In this document: one piece after another, positions 50,450 through 63,500 of the stretch
Position numbering within the stretch: position 1 is the first letter of the stretch
How the letters are laid out: each line of letters starts with the position of its first letter
Assembly: GCA_013399875.1 (NCBI GenBank)
Contig: VXAZ01000373.1
Location: 947,564 to 1,011,563, forward strand
Source of the DNA: Gymnorhina tibicen
Taxonomy: Eukaryota > Chordata > Aves > Passeriformes > Artamidae
Reading direction: 5' to 3'
DNA length: 64,000 nt
The notes under the pieces: generated by a model
Databases searched by the model: none
Seen by the model: the letters and a program-made list of their open reading frames with translations, nothing else
Told to the model about the DNA's origin: nothing
Position numbers and translations under genes: made by a program

Positions 50450-50537
50450 TTCCTTCAATGTGAGCCTGTGGGTTCTTATAGAGATGCTCAATCCGGCCTG
50501 TATTAAAAGAACTAGACCGACGAACGATGCCATGCAC
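50450..50537 (-). CDS. GMDS: GMDS exon 3 (GDP-mannose 4,6-dehydratase, partial)
   Basis: This 88-nt exon encodes 29 residues, starting [20 protein letters not shown] and ending AHIEG, plus the first base (A) of a split Asn codon. The VRRSS segment follows strand 2 of the Rossmann fold; in GMD-type dehydratases this basic/serine region contacts the 2'-phosphate of NADP. The acceptor on the minus strand is a good pyrimidine tract ending CCCCAG. The donor is GGAA|gtaaga. The exon enters in phase 0 from exon 2 and leaves in phase 1, which fits the AC at the start of exon 4. The translated residues appear identical to the human protein as I recall it (about positions 50-78), as expected for a strongly conserved housekeeping enzyme. 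No frameshift or stop is seen. Confidence 0.97.
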
Positions 50538-52254
50538 CTGGGGATTGAACAAGGAAAAATACAAAAGAAAAGTGGTAAACATTAAGAGGAAAGTGTTCAC
50601 TACCATCACTCAAAATTTTCGTGTACATGGGCCTAACCCTTTTATCAGGTAATCAGAGCTCATCTCTATTCCTAAAGATGGAATTGATTATCCAATTCAC
50701 AAACATAATGCTGGGACGTGAGGTCAGGTGCTGTCATATTTACTTTAGCACCCTTGAGTGGTTTCCCCTTCTCCCTTGTTGACACCAGTAGCAGCCCAAA
50801 CGTCACATACAGTACAGACAACACACTGAATTGCCCCAGAGCACCATTCCCTAGTGAGTGAGACTTGACAACATTACTGGAGTTGGAGAAGCAATGTGTG
50901 AATGCCAAGAAAAGCAGTGCTCCCTGGTTGTAGAGAAGTCCTTCTGGAGGCAGAGACAGGCATGGAAAAAGCAGCAGCAGGAGATGGGGCTATGGAAAGG
51001 ATAGAGTGGGCAGAGCAGAGAGAAGGGGAGAAACAAGGGAAAGAAGGACCAGCAGCCACAAGGCCCAAATGTATTTTAAAAATGAGCTGTCATTCACTTT
51101 CTGGGGTGTTGGAAGAACAGCCAGAACAGTCAGTGCTGTTTTGTGGACCTCATGAGTCACTGTTCTCCAGTGGGTTACAAGAGACACAGACAAGCCTAAG
51201 GCTGAAACCCAGCTTGGGAATTTCCTTCAACCTGCCACGATAAATAAGCTGGTGAGAAAAAGCTACACTGGTTCTGACTAACATTAAAGAAAAGAGCGTT
51301 TGTGCCTAATACATTAGAGAAACTGTTCAAACACTGACCCTCTTTCCTCCTGCCCTGTAAGACAGCCTGATGACGCCTGCTGCCAAAATTCATGTTAGCT
51401 TTGGTTACCAGCTACAGAAGTTGTACTTGCACAAATGAAATCAAGCCTAAGCATCTGACTGTCCTCCACCTCTCCCTGCCTTTTCTTTCTGAAAGTGATC
51501 CCTTATACTCCGATGCATCCTATACTTGGTTTGGTGAGGCCATCCCTTTACTCTCTCACTTGATGTTAACTTGCGAGAATATAGCAGCAGGAACAGGCAG
51601 CGTTCGGGGTTTTGCGTTAGTTTGGGCATTTTCGCTTTACAAGCACAAGCTATCGTTATTGACAAAAAAAACGTTTTTCATTTCATCTTAAGTCCAAAAT
51701 TGAACCGAATATAAAGGTGCACACAACTGCAGATTGAGACCAATTTGCTGATTTAAGAATGACATTCTGGTGGTAAGATTTAAAAGAGCTCAGTAACTTC
51801 AACTTTACAACTTACAGGTCAAATTTATGATGCCAATTTCCTTGCAGAAAATCTCTTGTGTGTCCTGTCACATTGCTCACCACATACCATGTTTTACAAT
51901 TTAAACTTAACTTTCCACAACTGCATAAAATATTTGCACTTTCAGGATCAATGAGGTACTGAGAAATGTGCCACCCAAAAGAAATTTCCATCAAATAATG
52001 AATTTATGAAGATACAATACCAAAACCATGTAATTAAAAGCCCTATCAAAATAATTCTTTATAGATTGTGTGGCTAATTTAAAGGGACATGAAATTTACA
52101 GATAAACACTTTCAAAAAAAGACACTTTCGTAATAATTTCACTTTCACAAATGATGCTGAAAATATTTTAAGTACTCAAATGAACTACTGTTTTGCCAAG
52201 TAAAATATCAGACTTAGCAGTTTTAAAGTAACTAATTATTCTGAAGGAAGCTAA

Positions 52255-52505
52255 GTGAGGTGCTCAACAACAGAGGAGGCTTAGATTAAATATTAGGAAA
52301 AAATTTCTTCATGGAAAGGGTTGTCAAGAACTGGAACAGGCTACCCAGAGAAGTGGTTGAGTGACCAGCCCTGTAGGTATTTAAGAGACAAGTAGATCTG
52401 GTATTTAGGGACATAGTTTAGTGGTGGACTTGGCAATGTTGGGTTAATAGATGGAATGGATGATCTAGGAGGTCTTTTCCAACCTAAATGATCCTGTGAT
52501 TCTTC
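52255..52505 (+). mobile_element. CR1 LINE 3'-end fragment in GMDS intron 2
   Basis: The order GAGGAGGCTTAGATTAAATA, AAATTTCTTCATGGAAAGGG, AACTGGAACAGGCTACCCAG, GATGATCTAGGAGGTCTTTT and CCTAAATGATCCTGTGATTC is that of the CR1 3' untranslated region in sense orientation. It ends in the GATCCTGTGATTCT octamer region. It is 5' truncated and lies antisense to GMDS transcription. Confidence 0.93.
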
Positions 52506-52823
52506 TAGCAAAATTAAATATTTCGGCTTAAAGTTCTGATGAGAAACTTCTTGAGCACCCAGTTATTTATCTCTGAATCAAGTCATGCTGAAATTCATGT
52601 TCATCTGGACGGTTGACCAGTAAGTCAACTCTTGCCAGCTCAAAAGCTTGACGAAAGATTGGACTTGCAAGAGCTTTATGTCTGCTAACGACAGTGATGC
52701 AAACTTGTGACCAATGAGATTTGCTAAATGCAATCGTCCCAGAACTTCAAAAGATTCAGAACAGAAAAACCCAGAGAGCCTGTTACCTCCAGCGATGATA
52801 AGGAAACATGCGAACCCTGGGGG

Positions 52824-52848
52824 TTTTTTTTTTTTTTTTTTTTTTTTT
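52824..52848 (+). repeat. T-homopolymer (25 bases)
   Basis: An uninterrupted T run after CTGGGGG in GMDS intron 2. Read on the minus strand it is a poly-A, but no retroposon sequence precedes it in that direction. Frames that translate it as poly-Phe or poly-Lys are artefacts. Confidence 0.9.
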
Positions 52849-53081
52849 CCCTCCCACTCCTTATTCTGGTATGCACATACAAGAGCAAGAAAATCTGCCA
52901 AATGCTTAATCCATGACAGCAACGTTACCGTAAGAAAACTGATGAAAGGTACCTTTGTCTGCATGGGACAGGTGAAATGCAAACTCTGTGACAAGCCAAA
53001 ATGTGTGCAAACTGGTTAATCTAGTTAAGAATGCATCCGTGGATTTTTCTCAGAGACAGATCTTTAAACATGTTGAAATTT

Positions 53082-53141
53082 AAAAAAAAAAAAAAAAAAA
53101 AAAANNNNNNNNNNNNNNNNNNNNNNNNNNNNNNNNNNNNN
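53082..53141 (+). other. Poly-A run and 37-base assembly gap
   Basis: Twenty-three A residues (53082-53104) lead into 37 N (53105-53141). The gap lies within GMDS intron 2 and does not touch an exon. Open frames that cross it are meaningless. Confidence 0.98.
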
Positions 53142-54513
53142 AAGTCAAATGAAGCATTCCAGTTAGAAAGGCAATCAGTTATCATACGCACTCTTGTGTT
53201 CAGACATTTAGGAACAGAGGTTTCTAAATGGGAACACAGGAAAGAATTCCAAGAAATTGATGGAGAGGTGAAGAACAGAAGAAAAAACTCTACCCAATTA
53301 TAGTAACCTTTGTATTGTCGAAAGAGTTGTATTTCATTTGCTGTTGGCACTTCCCAACTTCATTGTGGACTAGGAGAGAATATGTGCTTTTGCCTGCAAA
53401 GGAGCAGAAGCAACCACAATGATATCTCTTGTCCCCAAATGGAATGGAGAACTAGTGAAAAATAATCAATTTACAACACTGAAAACCCCACTTCAATGAG
53501 CAAATCAATCAATAAAGCAAGAGAAAGGATGGAATAAGCAAGGCAAGATTAAACTGGTACAAAAGTATGGAAAGAACAGACTGGCTGAGAAGAGACTTCT
53601 CACTAAGCTATGAAGCAGTATTACAACAGAAGTAATAAAATTCAATATTAAAACAAGCGCTAACTTTTACTAAAACCCCAGAAAATACTACATTGTGGGG
53701 AGATTAATTCGACCACCCCATTTCCTTCCATTATCACACATTTTGGAAGCATCTTTCATGACCAAGAAAGCAAATATTCTAACATTTATGCCCACATCAG
53801 TTCAAACCCATCAAATCGTACCATAACAATACCAACAATGTGATTGTTGCTTTGCTGGACCACAAGAAATGTGCTTTTTGCCAAGGAAAATTATGCAGCA
53901 AGAAGGAATCAGACTCCCTTTATTTCAAGTAAAAAGTAAGCAAAAATCACATGCTAAGCAATAATTAATTAATCCAAGGGAAAATGTAGAAAGTAACTGT
54001 ACCAAATTACATCTTGTTTGGGGTTCATTGTTTGGCTTTTGGTTTAGGGTTTGCTTTTTTCTTTTTGAACAGAGAAAGAAAAATGCACAGTTTTCATTGC
54101 TGAAGTATAACTGCCAAAATAAAAGGGCCTTTACTGTGGAGAGAGAGGTGGGGAAAGAGAACAAACAAGAGATTCTTATTCCTTTATGTGGTACATTGCA
54201 TCATAAATTATTCCCTAATTCCTTACAGTTTTGGCTCACACAGGTCGCTGCTTATCTGAGTTGGCGGGAAACATGCAAAGCAGCTATACCCCGAGGAGAA
54301 GAGGGAATCCACCAGTGGACATTAGATGATAAATAGTACAATAACCTGGCATGATTACAGGCCATGCTGCACATTCCTCTCCGGAGTTTTGATTTGTTAT
54401 CTAGGACTGGAGTGGAAAACATACACAGAGAAGGACAGAAGCAGAGGAAGCGGGCTGGAGCTGCAGCATCCAAACGATTCCATCAGCCTGCAGCCAGTCA
54501 CCGAGTCACTCAC

Positions 54514-54558
54514 CTCGTAGCCTTTTTCCAACAGGAACTCAGCCAAGTACGATCCATC
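54514..54558 (-). CDS. GMDS: GMDS exon 2 (GDP-mannose 4,6-dehydratase, partial)
   Basis: This 45-nt exon encodes DGSYLAEFLLEKGYE. It completes the glycine-rich Rossmann motif that begins in exon 1 and continues into the first helix of the NADP-binding fold. GMDS is a cytosolic extended short-chain dehydrogenase/reductase that converts GDP-mannose to GDP-4-keto-6-deoxymannose, the first step of de novo GDP-fucose synthesis. On the minus strand the exon is preceded by a pyrimidine-rich acceptor ending in CCCAG and followed by GAG|gtgagt, a near-consensus donor. It is exactly 15 codons, phase 0 at both ends. The residues match vertebrate GMDS as I remember it, at about positions 35-49. Exon 1, with the start codon and the TGITGQ segment, is not visible in the window. 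Identity is very secure because exons 3 and 4 follow in order. Confidence 0.96.
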
Positions 54559-57500
54559 CTGGGAAGAGTAAGATATAGGAAAATGTTAGAAACACGTTGA
54601 ATAGGCCTGGGAGATTTGGACTGCTTAAGATCTCAAAAGAGGGAAGAAAAAAACCTCATAGTGGGTAGACTGGGTAACAAGCACATACTTTGATTTCTCC
54701 AGATTCATACACCAACCTAAAAATACTACAGACTCTCTTTAGTTAATTTTAGACTACGAAGCAGTATATTTTAAGATGACTTGCTTACAAATGCTGGTTG
54801 AGAACACCCATCTCTTGAATCTCTTCCCAAGTTCCATTATAAAGTGCCTGGGGAATATCTTTCCAAAATATCCTAACCACGGTCATTGAATTTGAACTAT
54901 TTTGGAGATAGGGAAGGAAAAACATTAAAAAAAAAATAGTACAAGCTTGGCATTCTCTGCAAACCAACGTGCCTCTGTAGCACCTTGTCACACTGGCATC
55001 TCCTTTGCACAGGCTCTCCTTCCACAAGGCTTCTGAAGGCAGCAATAATTCTGCCTTGCCTGACCTTCTGAGTTTTTAAAAACGTCCCTAGCACACCTTA
55101 TGTTTAAACTACAGAATAAGAGCCATTTTCATATTTTATATACATCACTGAAGGTTGAGAATTTAGGTAATTTAATTTCAGGGATTTTTCTTTTTTTTTT
55201 TTTCTCCTTTGAAATCCTTGTCAAACTTAGATTATTAAGCTCCTCAAAAGAAAGTACTTAAAAACACATGCTAGCACATGTTTTCCTGAAATAAGAGGAT
55301 TTTCCTGGCATGACTATTGCCAGGATTACCAAAACCAGTGTGTCATATCGTCTTTATAAATGTGTACACACCATCACAAACCCAGCAAAGTTTACCCCTC
55401 CAAAAGAGTTCTCACTAACCATTCAGTGAACATTACCTATACCCAAAGCCTGCAACTTTCACTTGACTTCTTGAATTGGTTGTTCCTTTAATACGTGAAT
55501 GTATTCCACCAGACCCAAATGACTTGCTACAAAAAGACCATAAAAACAATGAGATGCCACCTATGCTTACAGGTTTAAACACTGTTATGTGGATCTGTTC
55601 TGTCATGATCATGGCCAGAGATATTTAAGGGCAAAACTAAACAGACAGAAGCATGTTGCTCCAGAGAAAAACCTTTTTTTTTACCTCAGACTAAATGAAC
55701 TTTTGTTTTCTCATAGAGACCCTAAGCAGAATAACACACTCAAGAAAGAAATTTTAGATGCACTAGGAAGCCTTACAGGAGCATGACGGCCAAGGGAAAT
55801 TGCTTACTACATTGATGGCAAAATCATGGATACATGTATGCAAAATGGCACAGTAGTGTAGAAGGGGCATGTTGTTCTATGTTTAAACATACAGCATTAG
55901 AAAAAGAATTACTTTATGGTATAAATGCTTCATAAAGTCTCACACGGTCTAGAAAAGCTTGAAACCAACAAAGTTTCATCTTCCATCCTTCTCCCGCTAC
56001 ATGTACAATGTGTGTGTGTGCAGATCTTTACAGGACTATAGCCCTGTAAAAGCAGTCACCAGTCTATGACACCGCTTAATCAGGAAAATAACAAACCACA
56101 TGTGCCATGGCTCCACTGGAAGAATATGCACATCAAATGATAAGAACAAGACCCTACTGAAAGGAGAAATTCAGAGAGTATTTGATGGAAAATCTGGAGA
56201 AACGTGGGTGCAAAGGGGGAGATGACAGCTACCTTTAACGCTTTTGTCATCTTTTTCATTAGCAATTCCTCCAGGATTTAGCAGAGAGGGGAAAACTTCC
56301 CAGTTCTCCTTGGTTGTTCAGTCCACTAGAGCAAAAAAATATAAATAAAATAAAAACAGAGGTGAAAGTGGGAGACCCAGAGAATGCAAACTAGATGAAA
56401 AAAGAAAGGCTGTGATTACTTAGGAAGTTGATGGGAAACAGACTTAACTAGGATTGAACCCTGTCAATAAGGTCTTGTTCTTCTCACCCAGGCCATTGCT
56501 CAAAGTTTCCAGTCGCCCTGGAACATTCTGAACCAGCAGTGGCACTTGCTTCCTCTGCGCTTCCTTTCCAGGTCTATCAAGTGATAGGGCAGGGCTTTAC
56601 AATGAGTGGGAAACAGGCAGCAAGTGTGAAAGCTCCTGCTTTCTGGCTCTGGCACAGCACAGCTGATTTACTGTCTGCTAATCACACACAGTGCAGATCC
56701 GCGCTGTCCTGCGCTGCGATACCGTATCGCGCGTGGCCCCAGGCTTCACGTTTCCCTTCCTTTTCTTTTCAGTACAGCAGCCTGTCAGTGTGAATGGCAA
56801 TCACAACAGCCATCAAAGCCTCAAAGAGTTTGCAGCTGGTAAGGACAGCACAGTTTCCATCTTCTCCTAATGAGGTCAGGGAGTAAATATTAATAAACAA
56901 GCTCCGTAAAGTGGTTTAAAAATTTATCCATAGGAGACTGTATTACGCATATAAATTCTATTATCAAAGCTATTGATTCGCATTTATACTACAGAGTCTT
57001 CAAGGTACAGGAATCCCTGAACCAGAAAAGGGATATTAAAGGAACTAGGTGTTAAACTATTATATAATAAAGGTGTTATTATACTTTATTTGAGAGCTTA
57101 GTTTTGCTAATGTAAAGTACCCAGCTAGTGCTATTCAGTTTATAACAGCTCAACAAAATATCAGAAGACAGAAGCAGGTCTCTGTCTGTGGACAAATCAG
57201 TCTTGAAAGAAAATTACCTACAAACTGCCTTTAAGCAGGATTACAATGAGGCCTGGCTCCATACATATATGTCAGACCAGTTTGAACGATCAAAACAGTT
57301 TTTGCAAGACTGACTAAATAAACCACCTCAGTTAAAACAGCTCCTCATCAGCACACTCTGGCACCTCAGATTTGAATCTCTGTGTTGTCTTCAGCCAAAC
57401 AGTAGTTTGAAAGCTCATACAAAGAATGATACTTCAGCTGGCTTCCAAGACACAGCAGCAGGTTTCCAACTGCAGCTGGCCTTACAACACGTCTGTAAAA

Positions 57501-60500
57501 TTCCCAGACAAAAGAAAACAGCCACATAAACTAGCATGAGACAACTTTAGGATGCAATATTTTATATTTAATACAGTAGTTAATGTCAAGAACTTCAATA
57601 AGCTTTGACACACTATCAAAGAAAAACACTTCCAACATGGTGAAGAAATTGAGATAAATGAGTTAGACAGTGCTTTGCCAAAATCATCTAGAATAAAAAC
57701 AGTATCAAGTTTGACTTGATTCATGAGCAAATAATAGGATAATTTATACAGAAAACTGAAAACAAGTGTAACTCAATAGCCTGTTTAGCAATCCAGTCTC
57801 CTTTATTTTACACTGTTTTGCACAGGCAAGTTCCATTTGCAGTGAACTCATTTGGGATTTATATTGACAAATTCAGGGAAGGCTGTAAAAGCAACTTGAA
57901 ATGCAAGCCATCTTCATCCTCTTTCTTTGATGTGGCCAGTTCCAACACCCTTCCACATAGCTCCTGAATTCAAGAATTAGATAACGCCCTACCTGAGCAT
58001 TCATAATCCAGAGGACTCCCTCTTCCCACAGCTCCTCTCTGCTAACAAAGAAGAGTGGAAGTACTAGATGGATGAAGAAACAAGGGAAAAGAGACCAAGG
58101 GAAAAACGATCAAGATGAGGAGGAATAGGGTTCTTTTATTACTACTCCTAAAGCTCCAGAAGTATATGGAGTGCTTTTTCAGAAGGCGGGAGAAAGAACT
58201 AAAGACTTAACATAAATGATGCAAGTGTATTATGACTGTACCACTGAGGAGAAAGGGCTCTCAGTTGCAGGGGAGTAATACAGACATTTGAAAATAAATA
58301 TCCCCACAGTATATCAAGCATTCAGAATTCATTACACCTTTGAAAAAAAATAGTAATAGTTTTCCACACACCACAAAAGAGATCAAAGACGCTTATACTT
58401 TTAAAATTCAAAACTGATTGAGGCTAGTGCCATGCCCTTAGGAATAACTACAAAGGTGAGTTTGTGAAAGTTCAAACTAAAGGTAGTGTGTCAATTATCA
58501 AGGCCACTCTTAGCAGTTCTCAATTCGTTTTGAGCTACAAACCATAGCTGTGCTCTGCTGAAGTTAAATTTTGATAGGTTCAGTTAATCTGTTTGGAGGA
58601 AACTGCATGGAAAAAAGAGGCACACTTTCATCCATAGGACACGGGTTTTATTTCCTAAAGGCATCTTTCTGCAACACCATCATCAACAGTGCACAGTCAC
58701 CTTTTTCACTCAGCCTTGTTGGAATGAATAATCCATCCTCTCATTAAAATCTACAGAACCGGTGCCACTGGTGGTCTTGCACAATAAATTGTTGGTTCAT
58801 CAGCTTTTAAAATTTAGCACAGCTAGAAGCTAATGCTGTTTCAGAGTCTTATTGAACTGGAGTGACAGATCCTTTGGGGCAGGAGATACACAGTGCTCTA
58901 AAGCAACATCTAACTGATTTTAATAGCAGTCCGTAACAAATATTCATTTTTTCATAGCGCTCCACAGCAGTCTTCCCTAAAAATGAAAAATCCATGAGAG
59001 TAATAAAGTGAAAGGTTATTTTTGTTGAAAAATGCATACTTCTAATAATTTCCAGTGATTTACAGAGGAAATCAGTAATTTTTTGCAGATACTATAAAAA
59101 GAACAGTGCTACACTTTGTCTCAAGTCTTCAAGGTGATAATCGAGGTAAAGCATTAAAGCATTCATAAAAAATTCCCCATACTGAAAACAGGAAGAACTA
59201 TGAACTCTGAAGTATTTAACTGATTTATTAAAGCTGCCACCCTCCAAATGCAGTAGTTATTTTGCTACTTTGATTTGTATTCTGGCCAAGTAAGAATATA
59301 AAAACAAGTGTCCTTTTGTTCCTGCTGTCAAAAGAAAAAGTCAAAAGGCAATAAATGTTAAAAAAATATAATCTTTGTTTTAAAAGATTGTCCACTTAAT
59401 CAAAGGTTTTTGTAATTCATTAACTGCAGTGCAACAAAATTAAGCAGGAAGAAAAGTTAGCAACAACAACGAAAGCATTCTACTTATATTACACTGTTCT
59501 TTTCCAATTAAGATTTGTTTAAAGGCAAAGGGAAAGCAAAGTTGCTTTGGAAAAGTGAATCATTGTGTTATTTCCTAGTCTGAGCTCCATCTGACCTCAC
59601 ACACTATTCCACTGGTCAAGTACTAAGTTATATTAAGAGCTGCAATTGCAGTTACAGAAAAACAGCAGCACGTTTTTCTCCCTCTCTCCCTCCCTCCGGC
59701 TGTCTTTATCTAAAACAACATTATTCACATCATCAATATTTATAAGTATTCTATTGTGAACCTCAGCATGGACCCCTAGCTTAAAGAGCAAACCTTGCAC
59801 CACTCTAAGGCTGTCACGAACAGAACAAACCTCTGTAATTCAAGCTTGCTCCTTACCAACCAGTTTGGCTTAACTGAAGCGAACAACAGGAAGGTATGTC
59901 AGTTCAACGTTGCAGATTTATTTTTTTTTAATGTTGATATTTAAATATATAAAACCTTTAGACTAAACCCCATATGATATTCTACAATAATCAAACAGCT
60001 CGTATCTACCACACAAACCTCCCCCTAACATCTCAGCTTGGGAAAAACAAATTACATCAACGAACTGAGTATATAAGTTTTCTCCTAATTGCAGGAACCT
60101 GTGGCATGTAGTGTGTTGTGTCCAAGCACACCAAAAATTTCACAGTGATGATAGTCAGGTGCTTGACAGCTTTTTGGAAAAAACCTAAAAATCATGCCCC
60201 TAAACTCTCAGGCTGTGGGCTTTAACATCAAGATATTCAAAAGAACTGCTAGTTCTCAGATGTGTCCAAAGAACCAATACTATAAAGAAGAATAGACTCA
60301 GTAGAGAGCCTTCCAAAGTTTTTAAAAGTTATGAGCCACAACACCTTAGTTTTTTCTTCAAATATGAATGTCTAGTATTGTATACTAATATATTAGCACA
60401 CTAATATAAACCAAACGAGTTAGGAACTCTGAGAGAAACCCAGCTACACTTCTCTGTGTCACTAGTGAAACCATAGGGATTGGAGGAATGTGTCTAAAAA

Positions 60501-63500
60501 CATGGAAATGCAAATCATATGGGCAACACTCCAGACAAAAATTAAAACTTCTAGTGTATGTAATGGGAAACCCATAACAGTTTTAAAAGCCACAAGATTA
60601 TTGTTCTGCCCATCCCTATTTCTTCCCGCTTTCAGAAAGGTACTGGTATCAGACGGTCTTTCACCTTTCCAAAATAGCAAGAGCAGCTCCAATCAGCAGC
60701 AGCTATGAGCATTTTGGACCTGCCTACCCTCAGAGTACCCAGAGAAAGCCAACAGCCCCGTTAGGTGACTCACACTGACTCAGGGGGAAACCCCTCAATA
60801 TGCAACAAATGCAAACTAACACCAAACACTACTCAGCGGAAACCCAAACGTACAAAACCTAGTGCAGAGGGCACAGAAAGCAGGAAACTCAGGACTAAGC
60901 TGCAGGCTATGCCCCCAAAAGAGTAACTTCGACATCAAAATTTCAAAGTTCAGAATTGTCACAGTAAAAATCCATAAAGCCCTGAAATTTTGGGTTTGGA
61001 GGAAATTCTGTGTCTTTTATGTTTAGGCAAATGAGTAATTCTGTGAAGTGACACCCCGAGGAAAAATATGAAATCTTGGTATGCCCTCTTTAACATCCTA
61101 GAGTGGAAAACCAATAACAGCAGTAATAACATGGCTATTATTGTAACTTGGGGAGGCCACCTGAATTTAGGACCATAGCTCAACACCCATCCTACCAGAA
61201 ATAATGGACTCATCCCACTCCTAGACAGAGCTACCTTTTTCTTTTTCCTTTCTCCAGCAGCCTAATGCAACTGCTGAGGTTAAAGCTGTTTTCACCATTG
61301 TAGCACCAGCCTCTCACACTGATGGCTCAAGCAGGCTTTCTACCACTCCTGCTCACCTTCGGAGTTTGTTACTTTAAGTTTAGCTCAAGACATTGTTTCC
61401 TAAGAGAGTGCAAGGTCAGTTATTGGAGACAAAACAAAACAAACATCGCACTTGCTATCTTGTTTGCATGAGATCAAAGCCTAATAAAGGAGAGGTAAAT
61501 GAGCGTAGACCAGGAAAAGTCTTTTTAATTCATTCTTCTGTACTCAGCTTTACATATGGACATCATAATTTTGTCTGAAATGTGGTTTATTTACAGAAAA
61601 ACACAAAACCAGAAAGCGTGTTCCAGTTGGAGGAGAGAAGCAGTGCACAGTAACCCAACTCTTATTTTCTTAAAAGTTTGCATAGTAAGAAATTTGAAAA
61701 TCCAGTCAGGAAGGCTTGTTTGTTGTAACTTTAACAGCTCTTAGTCTTGCAATATTTGCTTGGGTAGAAGAAAAGTGCTGATCCTGCAGTGATACGATCT
61801 GCAAATCATGGGAGCAAACACTGTTTCTGGACATTTCAAGTTCTAGGAGTAAACAGCTTGCCTTACAACTGGTCATAACTCTCTTTGGTATTGCCTCTCT
61901 CAGTCAGCATGGTCTGAGCACAGTTTTTACCATTCTGGCATCTCCTGAAGCATAAACAATTTTTTCAGGAACTCTGCTTGTTTATGCAGTGTCCACCTTT
62001 TTATTTCAAGATTCTCAAACTTCCCAAGTTTCAAAAACAGAGGACTTTAAAAGATGGACTCCAATACTTTTCAGAGTTGTGGATTCAGGCTGGCCAAGAG
62101 ACCAACCAGCCTAAGTATGGTGATCAACAACCTGAGCTCCAGACAGCTCAGTTGTCTCTTTACACCAGTAAGGGGTAAAATAAGAACCAAAAGAACCCAA
62201 AGACCTATCACAGCAATAAACTTCCTAATAGTTCTGCAGTGGAATAGAAAGTGAAAAATACGTTTGAAATTTCAAAACAAACAAACAAGAAAAACCCTAC
62301 AGAAATGCCAAAGCTAGATTCTTATGAAAAGTATAAATATTTGGACCAAAATGCTGCATATTCATTTATAGTCTTTACCTAACTATTTGTAACACCTTTT
62401 GTTCTGGAGAAATGGAAGAAACAGCAACAGGGGAGAAATTTAGCAAGAGAGCTCTTAGGAGCTGTTCCCCAGTTTACTGTACACAAATGTTCTTCTGCAC
62501 AAAAGGGGGGTGTTATGCATTTTAAGTCCTCACTACATAAATCTAAACTTTAGTTCACTGAAAAAAACCCAAAAAGATAAGAATCTTAAGACGACAAGTT
62601 CTTCTTATGCCTTCCAAAACATTGTCCTACCAAAAAAATAAATGTAGAAAAAAAATTAGGGAAGTCAAAGACACATGGTCTACAAAGATTTGAATACTTT
62701 TTTTTTCCAAAGGTAACACTTGCCAGAATTCCATGTTTTGCAAAATCTTTTTATTATGCCAAGGAGCAGTTTCACATTTGTTGGATATTTTTATGCAAGA
62801 GTAAGTATGCTTCAAAGGTTTTGATGGGTTTTGGGTTTTTGGCTTTTTACAGTTTAGGATTTACTTGATTTTTGGGGTTTTTTTAAATACACAATATATG
62901 TTCTAGAGTATAACTGTAAATAAACATTAACTCTGTAGTAAAACATTACTGAATGAACAGAAGTATTTATTCAGACAAGCAAAGACAACTCTTAGTGAAG
63001 ATGCTTAACTATATAATAACTGCACTCATGTTCAAAACATTGAAGTATAAATTGAATGAAAATGGACATTAGACCCAATACCTCTGTTCCACGTGTCTGC
63101 TCTTGCTAATCAAGGGCTCTGATGCCACATGGACTGAGCTTCCTGGTGGCGAGAAGCCAAGCAGGATAAGGATTATCTGGGCGATAGCGAAAGGATGCAG
63201 TGTTTTTTCAGAGAAGGTTGCAGAAGGTCATCCTTATATTTACAGATAGCATACAATGCCTTGTGTACCCAACTTCACAGCTTTCCCTTGTCAGCTTCAA
63301 AAGGGGAAAAAAACCCACCCAGTTTCATTAATTGCCAAGGTTCTTGTCTAAGAGAACTAGAAAAGGGAAAGTGAGCAACCGCATTTGCTTATCCTATCTG
63401 TCAGGAGCAGGATTTGGAATAGACAACTACCACAAAACCACCAGCAAAACACCAATTCCTTCCATTCGTACAGTATTAAAAATCACCTGCAGTTTGAGTT

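Larger units (their letters stand above)
50538..54513 (-). other. GMDS: GMDS intron 2, complete
   Basis: This 3,976-nt intron runs from gtgagt after exon 2 to CCCCAG before exon 3. It holds a CR1 3' fragment (about 52255-52505), a T run (52824-52848), an A run followed by a 37-base assembly gap (53082-53141), and a purine-rich, somewhat GC-richer patch near 50880-51060. No other exon or RNA gene is evident. Its true length is uncertain because of the gap. Confidence 0.9.

Noticed and set aside
52578..52994. 138-codon open frame on the minus strand in GMDS intron 2
   Set aside because: It reads through the T25 homopolymer as a poly-Lys stretch and shows no homology; it is an artefact of low-complexity sequence.
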